Assembly (NCBI RefSeq): GCF_000003195.3
Contig: NC_012875.2
Coordinates: 12,118,174-12,182,173, forward strand
Length of the DNA: 64,000 bases
Reading direction: 5' to 3'
Source: Sorghum bicolor
Lineage: Eukaryota; Streptophyta; Magnoliopsida; Poales; Poaceae
Below the pieces are notes generated by a model. That model had not been told where the DNA came from and did not search any database. It was given only the letters and a program-made list of their open reading frames with translations. The number at the start of each line of letters is the position of its first letter. The stretch's first letter is position 1. Shown piece by piece: positions 36,322 to 46,929 of the stretch. Both the position numbers and the translations under genes were made by a program.

Positions 36322-37537
36322 CGCACGCCGTTCCTCGACTGCCTGATTCGATGCGAGCTTCCAGAAGATCGATCCGAGGCCCGCCGTATCGCTCGACGGG
36401 CCAAGTCATACGTAATCTACGGCGAAGATAATGAATTATATTGACGAAGCCTGACAGGAATTTTGCAGCGCTGCATCACCATAGAAGAAGGCCAAAAGCT
36501 CCTCGAGGATCTACACTCGGGGGCTTGTGGCCACCACGCCGCTCCGCGAAGCCTCGTAGGGAACGCTTTCCGACAGGGCTTCTACTGGCCGACGGCCGTA
36601 ACAGACGCCATCGAGCTCGTACGCTCGTGCCATGGGTGCCAAATCTACGCCAAGCAGACGCATCTTCCCACCCACGCTCTCCAGATGATCCCCATCACGT
36701 GGCCGTTCACGGTGTGGGGACTCGACCTAGTAGGGCCTCTACACAAGGCAGCAGGAGGATACACCCATTTGCTGGTGGCCATCGACAAATTCTCCAAATG
36801 GATCGAAGCTCGACCCATCACGAACATCCGCTCTGAGCAAGCCGTCCTTTTCTTCACCGACATCATCCATCGGTTTGGCATTCCCAACATCATCATCACC
36901 GACAATGGCACTCAGTTCACCGGCAAAAAGTTCTTGGACTTTTGCAACCGGCATCACATCCGTGTGAACTGGTCGGCAGTGGCTCACCCTCGAACTAACG
37001 GCCAGGTCGAGCGTGCCAATGGCATGATACTGCAGGGGCTCAAACCAAGAATTTACAACCGGTTGAAGAAATTCAGCAAGAAATGGGTCGAAGAGCTCTC
37101 TTCGGTCCTATGGAGCTTGAGGACAACGCCCAGCAGGGCCACGAGTTATACCCCATTCTTCATGGTCTATGGCTCCGAGGCCGTGCTCCCAACAGACCTC
37201 GAGTATGGGTCCCCTCGACTCTAGGCTTACAACGAGCAGACAAACAAGGAGACTCAAGAGAACGCGGTCGACCAGCTCCCTCAACTCTGCCAGATACCAG
37301 CAGAAGCTTCGACGCTACCACGACAAGCACGTGTGCAAGAGAGATCTGAATGTGGGCGACCTCGTTCTACGACGGCGACAAAGCAACAAAGGGCGCCACA
37401 AACTGACTCCGCCCTGGGATGGCCCATACGTGGTGGCCGAGGTCCTGAAGCCAGGGACATACAAGCTCACGGACGAAAAAGGGGCAGGCTTCACCAACGC
37501 GTGGAACAGCGAACAGCTACATCGATTCTACCCCTAG
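36322..37537 (+). pseudogene. Fam-2 integrase
   Basis: Integrase joins element DNA to the chromosome. After a TGA at 36442-36444 the frame is open to a TAG at 37222-37224. The zinc-binding start is seen (LHSGACGHHAAPRS, FYWPT, CHGCQIYAK). The catalytic core follows with DLVGPLHKAAGGYTHLLVAI, IIITDNGTQFTGKKF and HPRTNGQVERANGMI, which supply the D, D and E residues. The C-terminal part shifts frame near 37270-37290 and ends at 37537 (KGRHKLTPPWDGPYVVAEV, LHRFYP). No chromodomain is seen, in keeping with the Tat lineage. Confidence 0.9.
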
Positions 37538-38086
37538 AATTTCAAAGCTTTATGTTCCCATGCACATTCTGTACCCAGACCTTATGAATGAATGCATGAA
37601 TGGATAAGATCTTTCCCTCGAGTAGTTTTCTTTTTCATTGGTCGAAATCTCGACATTAGAAGGGAGTACCAACTATGACCCATCATAGTCGATACCCCCT
37701 CGGGGGCTAGCAGGGGGGAACCCCGCCTCCCAAGTGTCGAAAAAACCAAGTGATTTTTTCTTTCCTATAAGTAAACCTCGCACGGTTGAGTAGTAGAGGC
37801 ACCTCGAGCCCCTTAAGGGCGGAGAGACGACGAGCCTGAGAACTCCTATGCCCCGGGCTATGGTAACTCTACTTGCTACCTCACCCTCGAGGCAATCGGG
37901 GTCGGCTTAACAAAAGACCGAGCAAGGAATACAGACATAGGCAGAAAGGAAACAAAAGAGGGTGCGAACATAGGAATAAGCAAATATTCACAAATCTTGT
38001 AAATCATGTAAAAATGCAGTATTTCCTTAAGACAGAATAATAAGTACTGTACAAGTGGCCTTAGCACCAGAGTAGGCTCGTAGGCC
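37538..38086 (+). other. Fam-2 spacer between integrase and antisense gene
   Basis: No ORF is seen. It contains the purine-rich CCCTCGGGGGCTAGCAG (about 37697-37713), which resembles the true polypurine tract at 43374-43390 and could be an internal second plus-strand primer. Confidence 0.55.
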
Positions 38087-41000
38087 TCAGTCTGCATCTC
38101 GGCCCTCACCACCATCATCCGCGCCCGAGCTAGTCTTGGGAGGGAGCACTTCTGGCTCGAACAGCTTCGCTAGCCTTTCCCCAGGAGCCTTCGCGTCGTC
38201 GATCAAGGCATGGAGCCTCTCTTCGTTCTCTGCGTCGGTCTTGGAAATGTCGGTGACGAAGCCGTGGGACACGACCTCCATATCGTAGGAAAAGCCTGAG
38301 CAGACAACCGCCATTGCCCGCTTCACCCTGGTATGAAGGGCGTCCCGCACCCGGTCCCTCAGCGTAGCACTTAGATAGCATAGCTGATCGACCAGTGCGT
38401 CGCCTCGAGCCGCCTCCCTCGACTTGTCCATAGGCTCGAGCTCCCAGGACGCCGAGAGATCACTTATTGCAGTCCGCAGCCGACTGTTCAAAGCAACCTC
38501 CACCTCGAGCTGAGCCTTGGTGGAGCGGGCCTCGACTTGAGCAGCCAGCAGCTCGTCTTTAAGCCCTACAATGGCCGTCACGGAGAAGTTAGATAACACA
38601 AAGCACACCCCAGGAAAGAAACACGACGGTAGAAACATACCACGAATTTTCTCCTCCAGAGTCATATTCACACCAACCAAATCAGTGTTGGCCCTCTCGA
38701 TCTCCCTATGAGAGCGGACTAGGTCAGTATTGGCGACCCGCAGGTCCTCAATCGCCTTGCCCGCCTGTGCGATAGCTCCATCCTTTTCCAGCAACACCCT
38801 CTTCAAACGATCGACATCATCAGAGAGGCTGCGAGATTGAGCCCACTCCGCCTCGAGATCCTCGAGGGCCTTCTTCTTGGCCTCCTCTGCAGCGCTCCGG
38901 GCAATCTCGCCCCTCACGCACTCCGCCTTCATCTTTTGGAAGGATTCTCGGGCAGAGGCGAGGTCAGCCCTGACGAGGCCCTTCTCCTTGTCCAGGTCAG
39001 CGGCCACGTCCTTGTAAAACACGGCCTCTTCCCGGGCCTTGGACTCAGCCTCCTCGACCATCATGGACCGCTCCCTCAGCAGCCTGGCCTCTTCCACCGC
39101 CTTCCTCGAGACCTCCCGAGCGTCAGACAAAGCGGCCTCCCTGTCCTTCTTCTCCTCCTCAAGCGCCAAAAGCTCCTTGTAAGCCTTGAGGAGTTTCTCC
39201 TGTGACTCCAGGAGTTGGTCCTTGAGGAGAGGGAGTTGCTCCCAGCCGCCCCTTGTCGCGTGGATGAAGCTCGACTTTATACGGGAGGTCTCTTTCAGAT
39301 CCTGCGAGTCAGCAGTTGGATAGTAAGAACACAAAACCAAACATCCTATGGTAGTTAAGGCCCAAAAACACTTACAAAGTAGGCCGGACCGAGCCCATTG
39401 TTGACGACGTCGGACAGGAGCCCCACCACATTCTTCATCCAGAGGCGGAGCTCCTCGAGATGCTCCCACTTTTCGGCCTCCTTCCGATCATCCAAAAAGA
39501 TGTTAGGCTCGGACGGGTCGGTGGAGGCCCGAATGTGGATTCGATCGGGGCACCAGTTCTCCATCTCCACCTCCGCGCGCGCCTTGACCCCCCGGACGAG
39601 CTCGTGGATAGTTTCGAGCGACCCCCCATGGCGTAGAAACAGGTCGATAAGGGAGGGGAACCGCCCGTCATCGTCCACCCTCTTCCAGGTTCCGGTCTCG
39701 CTGGCACCACCACCGCCCGACGTCCCGGCTTCGTCTTCCTCGGCGAGAATGTGATCCTCCCACAATCGACGCTCTCGAAGGAATCCGGGAGCGATCCCCT
39801 CGATGTCGTAGATCGTGCCCTTGATCTCAGACTGAGGGTCCACCAGGGTGCGCATCATACACGTGAGCGCTCCTGGACGGAGCCATGCCGGGGATAGACG
39901 CGGGCGCTCCTGGACGGAGCCACGCCGGGGTCGGCGGACCATAGACCGGCAGACCCTCCTCCCCGGTCTCAGGCCCTTGTGGCGTTGGCGACACTGGCTG
40001 TGGCGGACTGCATGGTGGTGGCTCGAGTAGTGCCTCCAACTGCTGGCTCGTCTGCTTTTGCTGCTCCTAGAGCTCCCGCAGCTCCTGTTGCCGGTCCTGC
40101 TCCAGCAGCTCCTCGAGCCGGGACCCTTCTAGCCGCCGCCCCTCCTCTCCTTCTTCTCCTTCTTGCTGCGGCCGCTGTTGTCCCTCCTGCAGCTGTTGCT
40201 GCATCTCCTGCTCGCTTTCTTCCTCTCCTCTCTTCCTCTGCTTCTCGACGGAGCGGAGCCCGATGGGCCAAGGCGTCCGCTTCGCGACGGGAGAAGCCTC
40301 GACCTCCTCGTCCATGGGGCGGGCATCCTTCAAAGACCTGTCGCCACCGGACCCGTCGCTTATTGTGACAGGATCCCCCTCGACCCCAGATCGGGGAGGC
40401 TCGGGGGCTCCCTCCTGCCCTTAGGGGCGAGGCGCCTCGACCCACTTCGGCGACGGCGGGGTGGACTCCCACACCAATGGACGAGGTGGAGCGCTATCAA
40501 CACCAGTCGATGGCCAAGGATCGGAGGAGCCTGTAAGCACTCAAAAGCGAAAAGTCAGTCACCATGATGATCGACATAAGGGCGACACGGCTCCCATGAT
40601 GACGGGAATAAACCGCTAACCTAAGTCTTTGGAGGCCGCTCCCACTTTAAGCCTCTTGGCCATCGAGGGCTGGGCCAGTTCGAGCGTCCGCTTCAACCTG
40701 AGGAGAGAGGAACAAGCGTTAGAAGAGCCGTTACCCGAAAAATTGCAAAGACATCGGAAGGTGAGAATCATAACATCGAAAATATTACCCCACAGGAAGG
40801 GCGACCCGCCTACTGGCGCCTCGACCAGCAGGCCTCGAGTCACCCTCTGTCGAGGCTCTGGGCCCCTCACGAATGGGCGCAAGTCTCGGCTCGGCGTCTC
40901 CCGCCTGGCCAGCGCATGGACTGGTACTCCCGCGACCCGTTTCCCCCTTACTCGAGGCCGCAGCGCGGCCACGAGTCAGTGGCCCCGTCTTAGACACGGA

Positions 41001-42459
41001 AGGAGGTTAGGGGTGGGGGACGGTCCGACCTTGCACCGGCGCTGGGGGAACGTAGGTGCGAGAGCGGCGTGGAGATGACTCCCTCTGTTGACTCTCACGA
41101 GATCTGCCGGGCACCTCATTTTGGACTCCCGTCCGCGGGACGTCGACGCCGGTCTAAGGCAGGCCCTCGAGGATCCGGTCGAGACGGGACGCCATCCCCT
41201 CAGAGTCGTCGCTGTTGTCGTCACCATCAACGCCATCATCCTCATCGGGGGATTCTTCCTCAGGCTCCCCCTCTGCCTGGACTTTGCTCGATGAGTCTCC
41301 AAGGCTTGTCGCGCGAGATTTTTCTTCTTTTCCTTCTTCTTCTCCAAGTCCCTTGCGGACTTCAGCTTCTCTGCGGACTCATGCCTCCTGTCGCGATCCA
41401 CGTCGTCCTCCTTCACCGGAGGCTTCGAGGATCGGGCGTCGATCGATCCCTGCATGGGCAAGGATAAGTCGTAAGAAAGATCGAAGAAAATCCGGAATCA
41501 AAACCATAAGCGAGAGAGGAACTTACCAGGTCAATCGACCCCTCGTCAGGCCTCATAGGGAAGCCATTGACGTGCTCTGGCTGGAAGTCGCCAGCGACGG
41601 CCGCCCTGACTTGGGCTGCAACCTCATCGTTCGCCGGAGCCTCGTTGGACATCCGGCAAGCCTCGAGATCCCGGGATGACACACCGGGACCCATCTTGTC
41701 CATCGTCAATGGCCGAGACATCAATGGGAGAACCCTACGATGATGGACGGCTGAGAGGACGAGAGCAGCTGTCAGGCCTTCCACGCGTAGCTTCTTCAAG
41801 GCATCGAGGAGGGGGTCGAGTCGTGATTGGTGGGCCTGGACGACGCCATAGTTCCAGTGATCCGGACGCTCCGAGATCAAACGCCCGGTGTAGGCAGGGA
41901 GGAGGTCATCGTCGTTCCGCAGGTAGAACCATTAGGAGTCCCACCCGGCGTGGTTCGACGTCAATCCCACGGGGATGTACTCACGCGGCTTCTCCGCCTT
42001 GCCGGTCTTCAACACCAGGTTAAGGCATCCGGCACGGATGCGCTTCCTCACCACTGTAGTCCCGCTGGGGGCGTGGAAGAGCTCACTGCGGTACAGATGA
42101 AGCCACAGCTCCTAGTGTGGCATCAACCCGAGGTAGCCCTCACACACTGCGGCGAAAACCGCCACGGCGGTGATGGCATTCAGGGAAAAATGCTGGAGCT
42201 CCACCCCGTAGTGGAGGCAGAGTGCCCGCATGAAGTGACTTGGGGGGGAGCCCAGACCGTGGCGGTGGAATTTGGCAAAGGAGACCACGTAACCCTTGGG
42301 CGGCCTTGGCTCCCGGTGGTCTGCCGCCGGCGCGATCCACTTTGGCCGTGACGACGAAGTGAGGGGGCGCAGGAGTCTTTCCTTCTCGAGCTCCAACAAC
42401 CGGAGCTCCGTCACCGACGATGGGCGCCAGTCATCAGCGGCGATAAGTCTCACCGACAT
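38087..42459 (-). pseudogene. Fam-2 antisense gene: gypsy-associated extra ORF with coiled coil
   Basis: Reading opposite to gag-pol, an ATG at 42459 opens a frame (start MSVRLIAADDWRP). It resembles the domain annotated as putative gypsy type transposon (Transposase_28) in Tat-lineage elements. Exon 1 runs to a GT donor at 41526 (exon 41527-42459), and exon 2 starts at 41449. Further coding lies at 40620-40720, 39970-40470 (Gln/Glu-rich) and 39370-39890. A long Ala/Glu/Lys/Arg-rich coiled coil at 38640-39300 and a last exon ending at 38087 follow. In-frame stops near 42112-42114 and 41932, and a frame change near 41230, show decay. Extra ORFs after integrase are known in Tat elements; their function is unknown. 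Confidence 0.78.
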
Positions 42460-42582
42460 CTTCAGGAGGAAGGAGAGCGGATCTACCACTGCTCGAGGGC
42501 GCGCGCGCGTGAGATGGCAAGGAAGCAGAAACAAGAGCAAGGGCGGATGGCGGAAGAAGCGATGGCAAAGGGACCCGAGGAA

Positions 42583-42590
42583 TACTTATA
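42583..42590 (-). promoter_or_regulatory. TATA-like box before the Fam-2 antisense gene
   Basis: TATAAGTA on the minus strand lies about 124 bp before the ATG at 42459, a layout like that of the Fam-3 antisense gene. Confidence 0.5.
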
Positions 42591-43373
42591 GTCGGCTGGC
42601 CACCAACAGACAGATCCGACAAATACGGTAACTTCCCTAATAAATGCCCGCCTGACGGTCCTCATCTTTCTCTCACAGACAGGACGCTATGAATCCCACG
42701 CCAGTACAGTGCTACAACGGCTTCCGCCTGAAAAGGCGCGCCCAACGGGCAAAAAGGCGAACCACCGCGGCCTCTTCCTTCCCCGGTAAGCCAAGGTACG
42801 CGTTCGTTACGGCGAAAATCTTGAGAGGTCGCAGCCTGACCCGCCGAATGGGTTCGACAGCCGATCTCGAGTACCAGAGCCAGGGATGCCCAGCGAGTGG
42901 TCGAAAGTCGAGGCCTCCCTCGAGAACTCGCTGGGGATGTCCAAGGTAGGGTTGAGACGGTCGAGAGGAATCCCCTCGAAGGGAGGCATCGAGCCGCTGG
43001 ACTCTATCGAACGAGACCAGTAACCCCGACCACATTGACCCCGCTTTATGAGAACACCTCTGGGCTACAGCTGACCCCCTCGAACGGGGCACAGGTTCTC
43101 ACTTGGATCACCCGCTAGGAGCTCGATCCAGGGTAGATGGCGCTCGCTCCACTGGGAGTACGCCGTAACCCCAACGCGGAACCGATCAATCGAAGCCTCT
43201 AACGCACCCTCCACGACAAGCGTCGAGGACACTTTCGCAGACTGGGAACATAACCCTCGAAGGAGTCACAAACTCCTCCAAGGGCTCAGGGGCTACCCCG
43301 TAGGGTCGCTCGCGTGCCCCCACAGAGTCTCGACCGATAAGAAGAGCCTCTACTCGAGCGCAAGCGCTCGAAT
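42591..43373. other. Fam-2 internal region before the 3' LTR
   Basis: No supported gene is seen here. Short ORFs on both strands are fragmentary. It is upstream sequence of the antisense gene and untranslated sequence of the element. Confidence 0.5.
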
Positions 43374-43390
43374 AGAGACTCGGGGGCTAC
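43374..43390 (+). other. Fam-2 polypurine tract
   Basis: AGAGACTCGGGGGCTAC lies directly before the 3' LTR start, so it is the expected plus-strand primer. Confidence 0.8.
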
Positions 43391-43600
43391 TATCGAGGGT
43401 ATCAATAAGGGATACCCTAACCAACGTGCGTGATGAGAGCATCCGTACAATAGTTGAGGCCTCCGACTCGACGCCCCCCAGTCATACAAAAGGTCATCGA
43501 CGTCCATAGCCTCGAACACGGAAAGGGCGTCGTGCGAATCGACTGATGCTGGAGCGCCGGTAACTGTCGAATACGGAAGCAGGCTCATACGAATCGAAGC
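43391..43600 (+). repeat. Fam-2 3' LTR, first ~210 bp only
   Basis: It matches 21140-21345 of the 5' LTR, but the first two bases read TA instead of TG. It stops abruptly at about 43600 where a Fam-1 LTR in minus orientation begins in mid-sequence. About 830 bp of this LTR are missing. Confidence 0.9.
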
Positions 43601-44705
43601 CCAAGGATAACTATATAATTATTTTTGGTGGGAAGAGAGAAAGTTTCCTGAGAGTTCTCTAGTTTATCTAAGAATCAAGAATTACTTCAAAGATTATTTA
43701 TTTCGGGACATCAGAACGCAAACCACAGAAAGAGATGAGAAGGGGGCTAGGAAGCTCTGACTACGGTCCTACAAACACCGATCCGAACGAGGTGGAATAC
43801 GTCGACCGTTAGGGCTGTCACTACCCAAAGGCTACCACAGTAATCCGCAGGATTGGGTGCAATTCCAGGTAATTGCAAGACTAAACACCACGTCTAATCT
43901 ATTAATTACTACTCTAGCGTTTCAAAGACTAGAGCACTTGATGCAAGCAGGAATCAAATAAATAAATTGAATGTAAAAAAAGTAATTAAAGAACTCAGGA
44001 ATTATGAATTGAAGAACTTGGAGAACGATGAAGAACGAACCAGTTACTGCAAAAGTACAATGTTGAGGAAGATCCGACAGATCCGGCTCCTCCTTCTCTC
44101 TCCTCTTCTCTCTCCCCATTTTCTATATTACAACTAGAACTAACTAGAACCAGAACTAGATGAACTAGAACTAGAACTAGATGAACTAGAGGGATCCTCT
44201 CTACTTGGATGAATAATTGAAACTCTAGCTTTGATTCTGTAGAAGAGGTATGCTCTCCACGGGCCAGGGGGCCTGCTTATATAGCCCTTCCAAATGAACG
44301 TGGGCCGTCGGATCAAACAGACCTTAATCACATGGTTTTCCTTGATCCTCAAAGGTGGTGGAGCACGATCCGTGAGAGCTATCCTGATTGGTCACCAGGG
44401 CAGGGCGGGCGCCCAAGGGGGGAGGGCGGGCGCCCTGCTCCCGGGCCCACTCGGCCTCCCGTTCGTTCTCGTGGCTTCTAGAGTCTTCTAGATGATAGCA
44501 AATTGGCACACACGTTAATATCTATATGTAAACCCGATGTGAGGGCCTTTTCTCCATATTTCCTGATGACCCCCTGCAGAAATAGACAAACACCAAAACT
44601 CGTGGAATTCTGTCAGATAAAACCCTAATTCTGGGTGTTGGTTGCATTTGGATCCTTTTCTATGATTAGTTGACGGTTAAATGTGAGCATTAAGGACCAT
44701 CAACA
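43601..44705 (-). repeat. Fam-1 (minus) 3' LTR, truncated
   Basis: It matches 50513-51594 closely. On the minus strand it starts TGTTGATGGTCC at 44705 and is cut before its 3' end, at 43601. Confidence 0.9.
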
Positions 44706-44718
44706 AGCTCCCCCAAGC
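44706..44718 (-). other. Fam-1 (minus) polypurine tract
   Basis: On the minus strand GCTTGGGGGAGCT directly precedes the 3' LTR start. Similar tracts are repeated inside Fam-1 elements. Confidence 0.8.
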
Positions 44719-46929
44719 ATAACCTTTGCTCGTCCCTGAGCAAGGATGGACTCAAGAGTTTCTACAGTGGTTTCATGCCTTAAAGGTACACATGCATTCA
44801 AACAAGATCTCATATCTAGGTTAGGGTAAACTATTAAGAATTAAAACAAGATCTGATCTCTAGGTTAGGGTAAACTATTAAGAATTAAACTTACTCATTT
44901 TTCCTTCCACCATGGGGCTTGCAACCGTCACTTGTATCTTGAGCAGTTAAAAGATAGAACGGTCTAGTCAAGCGTCATGTCTCTTGTTCTTCGATTAACT
45001 ATAGCTCTGGAGTTTTTGTAGATTTTCAAATAAAACTTAGAGATTCCTTGTATGACTCTCTCTAGTCTCTCTTTTGTGGTATTTCTGGATCCTTACCAAG
45101 GCAGTAATGGTGTATGCCTTCTCTCAAAGTATGTGGTATTTTTGGTATGAGGCATAGTGGCATTGCCTTCTCTCTCACCCTACTCTAATAACATTTTGAT
45201 ATCTGGAGCTCATAGGTGGGAGACAGCTAATACATACTTACAAGACATTTATTGCATAGTCAAACCATGGATCTAAAAGAACAAGTCAATAAGTCAAATC
45301 AAGATGTGCATGTGTGGCGAATGAATGGTGATAATGGTGAAAATAATGGTGAAAGTCTAATTCTACTTTTGCTCTTTTGAGGGGGTACATACCTTCCTTG
45401 CACTTGAGGCTTTTGACGGGAATGAGATGCTCTATACTTTATTTTTCTTTTCTCTCCGCTGGGTATCTTGTACCCCTAATTCTACTGTCGGACACTTGTC
45501 TATTTTTACCTCTCGTCTCACTTTTTCTTCTTTTTATTCTTCGAGGTTTCGGGCACTTGCCCCTTTTTATTTCCTCATATTCAATTTTTTTCAGAGCACT
45601 CACCCTCCTTGAATAATGTAGCAAGTGGTAGTAACCAAAATATCTTGAGCATTTATTTCACGGGGAATAACAGGGATAGGATAATGTTTTTGGCTATTCT
45701 CTCCTAGATAGGAGTATAATAATTTTGGGTGAATCTGGATATGGAAATGAGTGGATGTATGTGGATGCGTACTTCCGGAGTAGAAGCAGCATGTATGAGT
45801 GAACGTGCAAGTGAATCTTGATTTTAACCGCATGACAAGCTCCTAAGGGTCTACACAGCTTGACCGCACTCAATGCTCATAAGCAGTAAAAAGTAAATGT
45901 ATGGTTCATAGTCTAATAAGCATGTATGTATAGCTGTGGTAGGATTTTAAACTCTCATCATACAGGAACTCATCATGCAACATTTTAAAGATTTTCACAG
46001 ATAAAATTCTCCAGAATTCTTGTATCTCTAGGAACAGATAAACAGCAGCTCAACCTTCCCAGATCGTATCCGTTAACGACTTAGACTTTAGATCAAGTAC
46101 TCTTCCCAAAAGTTCAGGTTTAGAGCAAATCTTAATTAATAACAGTCATGCCTAAACTTGAGAGAGATTTCAATTTTGAGAACTAGTCATGGCAGAGCAA
46201 CTATTGATCATTTCCATGTGAGAGCTGATCATGAGGGTTCATAGCAAACTTTATTTATTTATTTATTTAGCAAACTAAGAAAGATATATATATATATAAG
46301 CACAAAATCTTTATTTGGGTTTTTATGATTATGCATCTTTTTATTATTTGAGTAAAGTATAAACATGAGTAGAACACTTAGCTAAATAAATGGGGGTGCT
46401 CTCCCCCAAGCTGGATTTTGACGTAATTTCTTCTGATGTAGCTAGCAGGTGGCGGAGGTGTATTTGAATGTTGGCAGCACCCTGACAGCGATTAGGATGT
46501 CCTCCGTCTGCTTATTCTTCTTTGATCCTTGAATTCTGTGGAGCTCAAATAGACAACAAAGCTTTGTGGAACTGGTTAAGTGTTAGCATAAAATCTCTTA
46601 GCCGTTATCATGTTGAGCTTCCTCAATAAATATTACTCTCTTTAGTAGGATCATAAATTTATTTTTATATTTTCATTTTTATATGACAGAAATATATTTA
46701 TTTTATTTTTACGCCACCACAGTGAATGTACTTATGGGTTTTATGCTATGAGCATACTCACATGGGGCTTACTATTTTTAACATTTTTATTTTATTTTCA
46801 AGATGATATGAACCTGATTAACTAAGCAAACTATTTTAAATAGTTGAAAGAAAAAGGATAACTACCAAGTTTACCTCTTGGCAACGCGTTCGGTGTTTTT
46901 AAATCCTCCGAATGGGACTCTCCGTTTTA
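44719..46929 (-). mobile_element. Fam-1 (minus) non-coding 3' internal region
   Basis: No gene is supported. The part 45400-46900 is the reverse complement of 19700-21130 and, except its last 230 bp, of 57130-58390. An internal purine tract (46399-46414) reads CCAGCTTGGGGGAGAG on the minus strand. A short TA microsatellite lies near 46287-46299. Confidence 0.75.

Larger units (their letters stand above)
21140..43600 (+). mobile_element. Fam-2 Tat-like Ty3/gypsy retrotransposon, 3' LTR truncated
   Basis: The order is 5' LTR, primer site, gag, protease, RT, RNase H, second (archaeal-type) RNase H, integrase, antisense gene, purine tract and 3' LTR. The second RNase H and the antisense ORF after integrase are typical of the Tat lineage. 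About 13.5 kb remain after removing the nested Fam-3 insertion at 23212-32140. It landed in the Fam-1 element at 21139 (left flank ATATT). The right target duplication is lost because the 3' LTR is cut after ~210 bp. At least ten in-frame stops show that it is dead. Confidence 0.92.

Noticed and set aside
39979..41467. Plus-strand ORFs of 118-149 codons across the Fam-2 antisense gene
   Set aside because: They are shadows of the minus-strand gene, rich in Ser/Arg/Pro, with no domain of their own.
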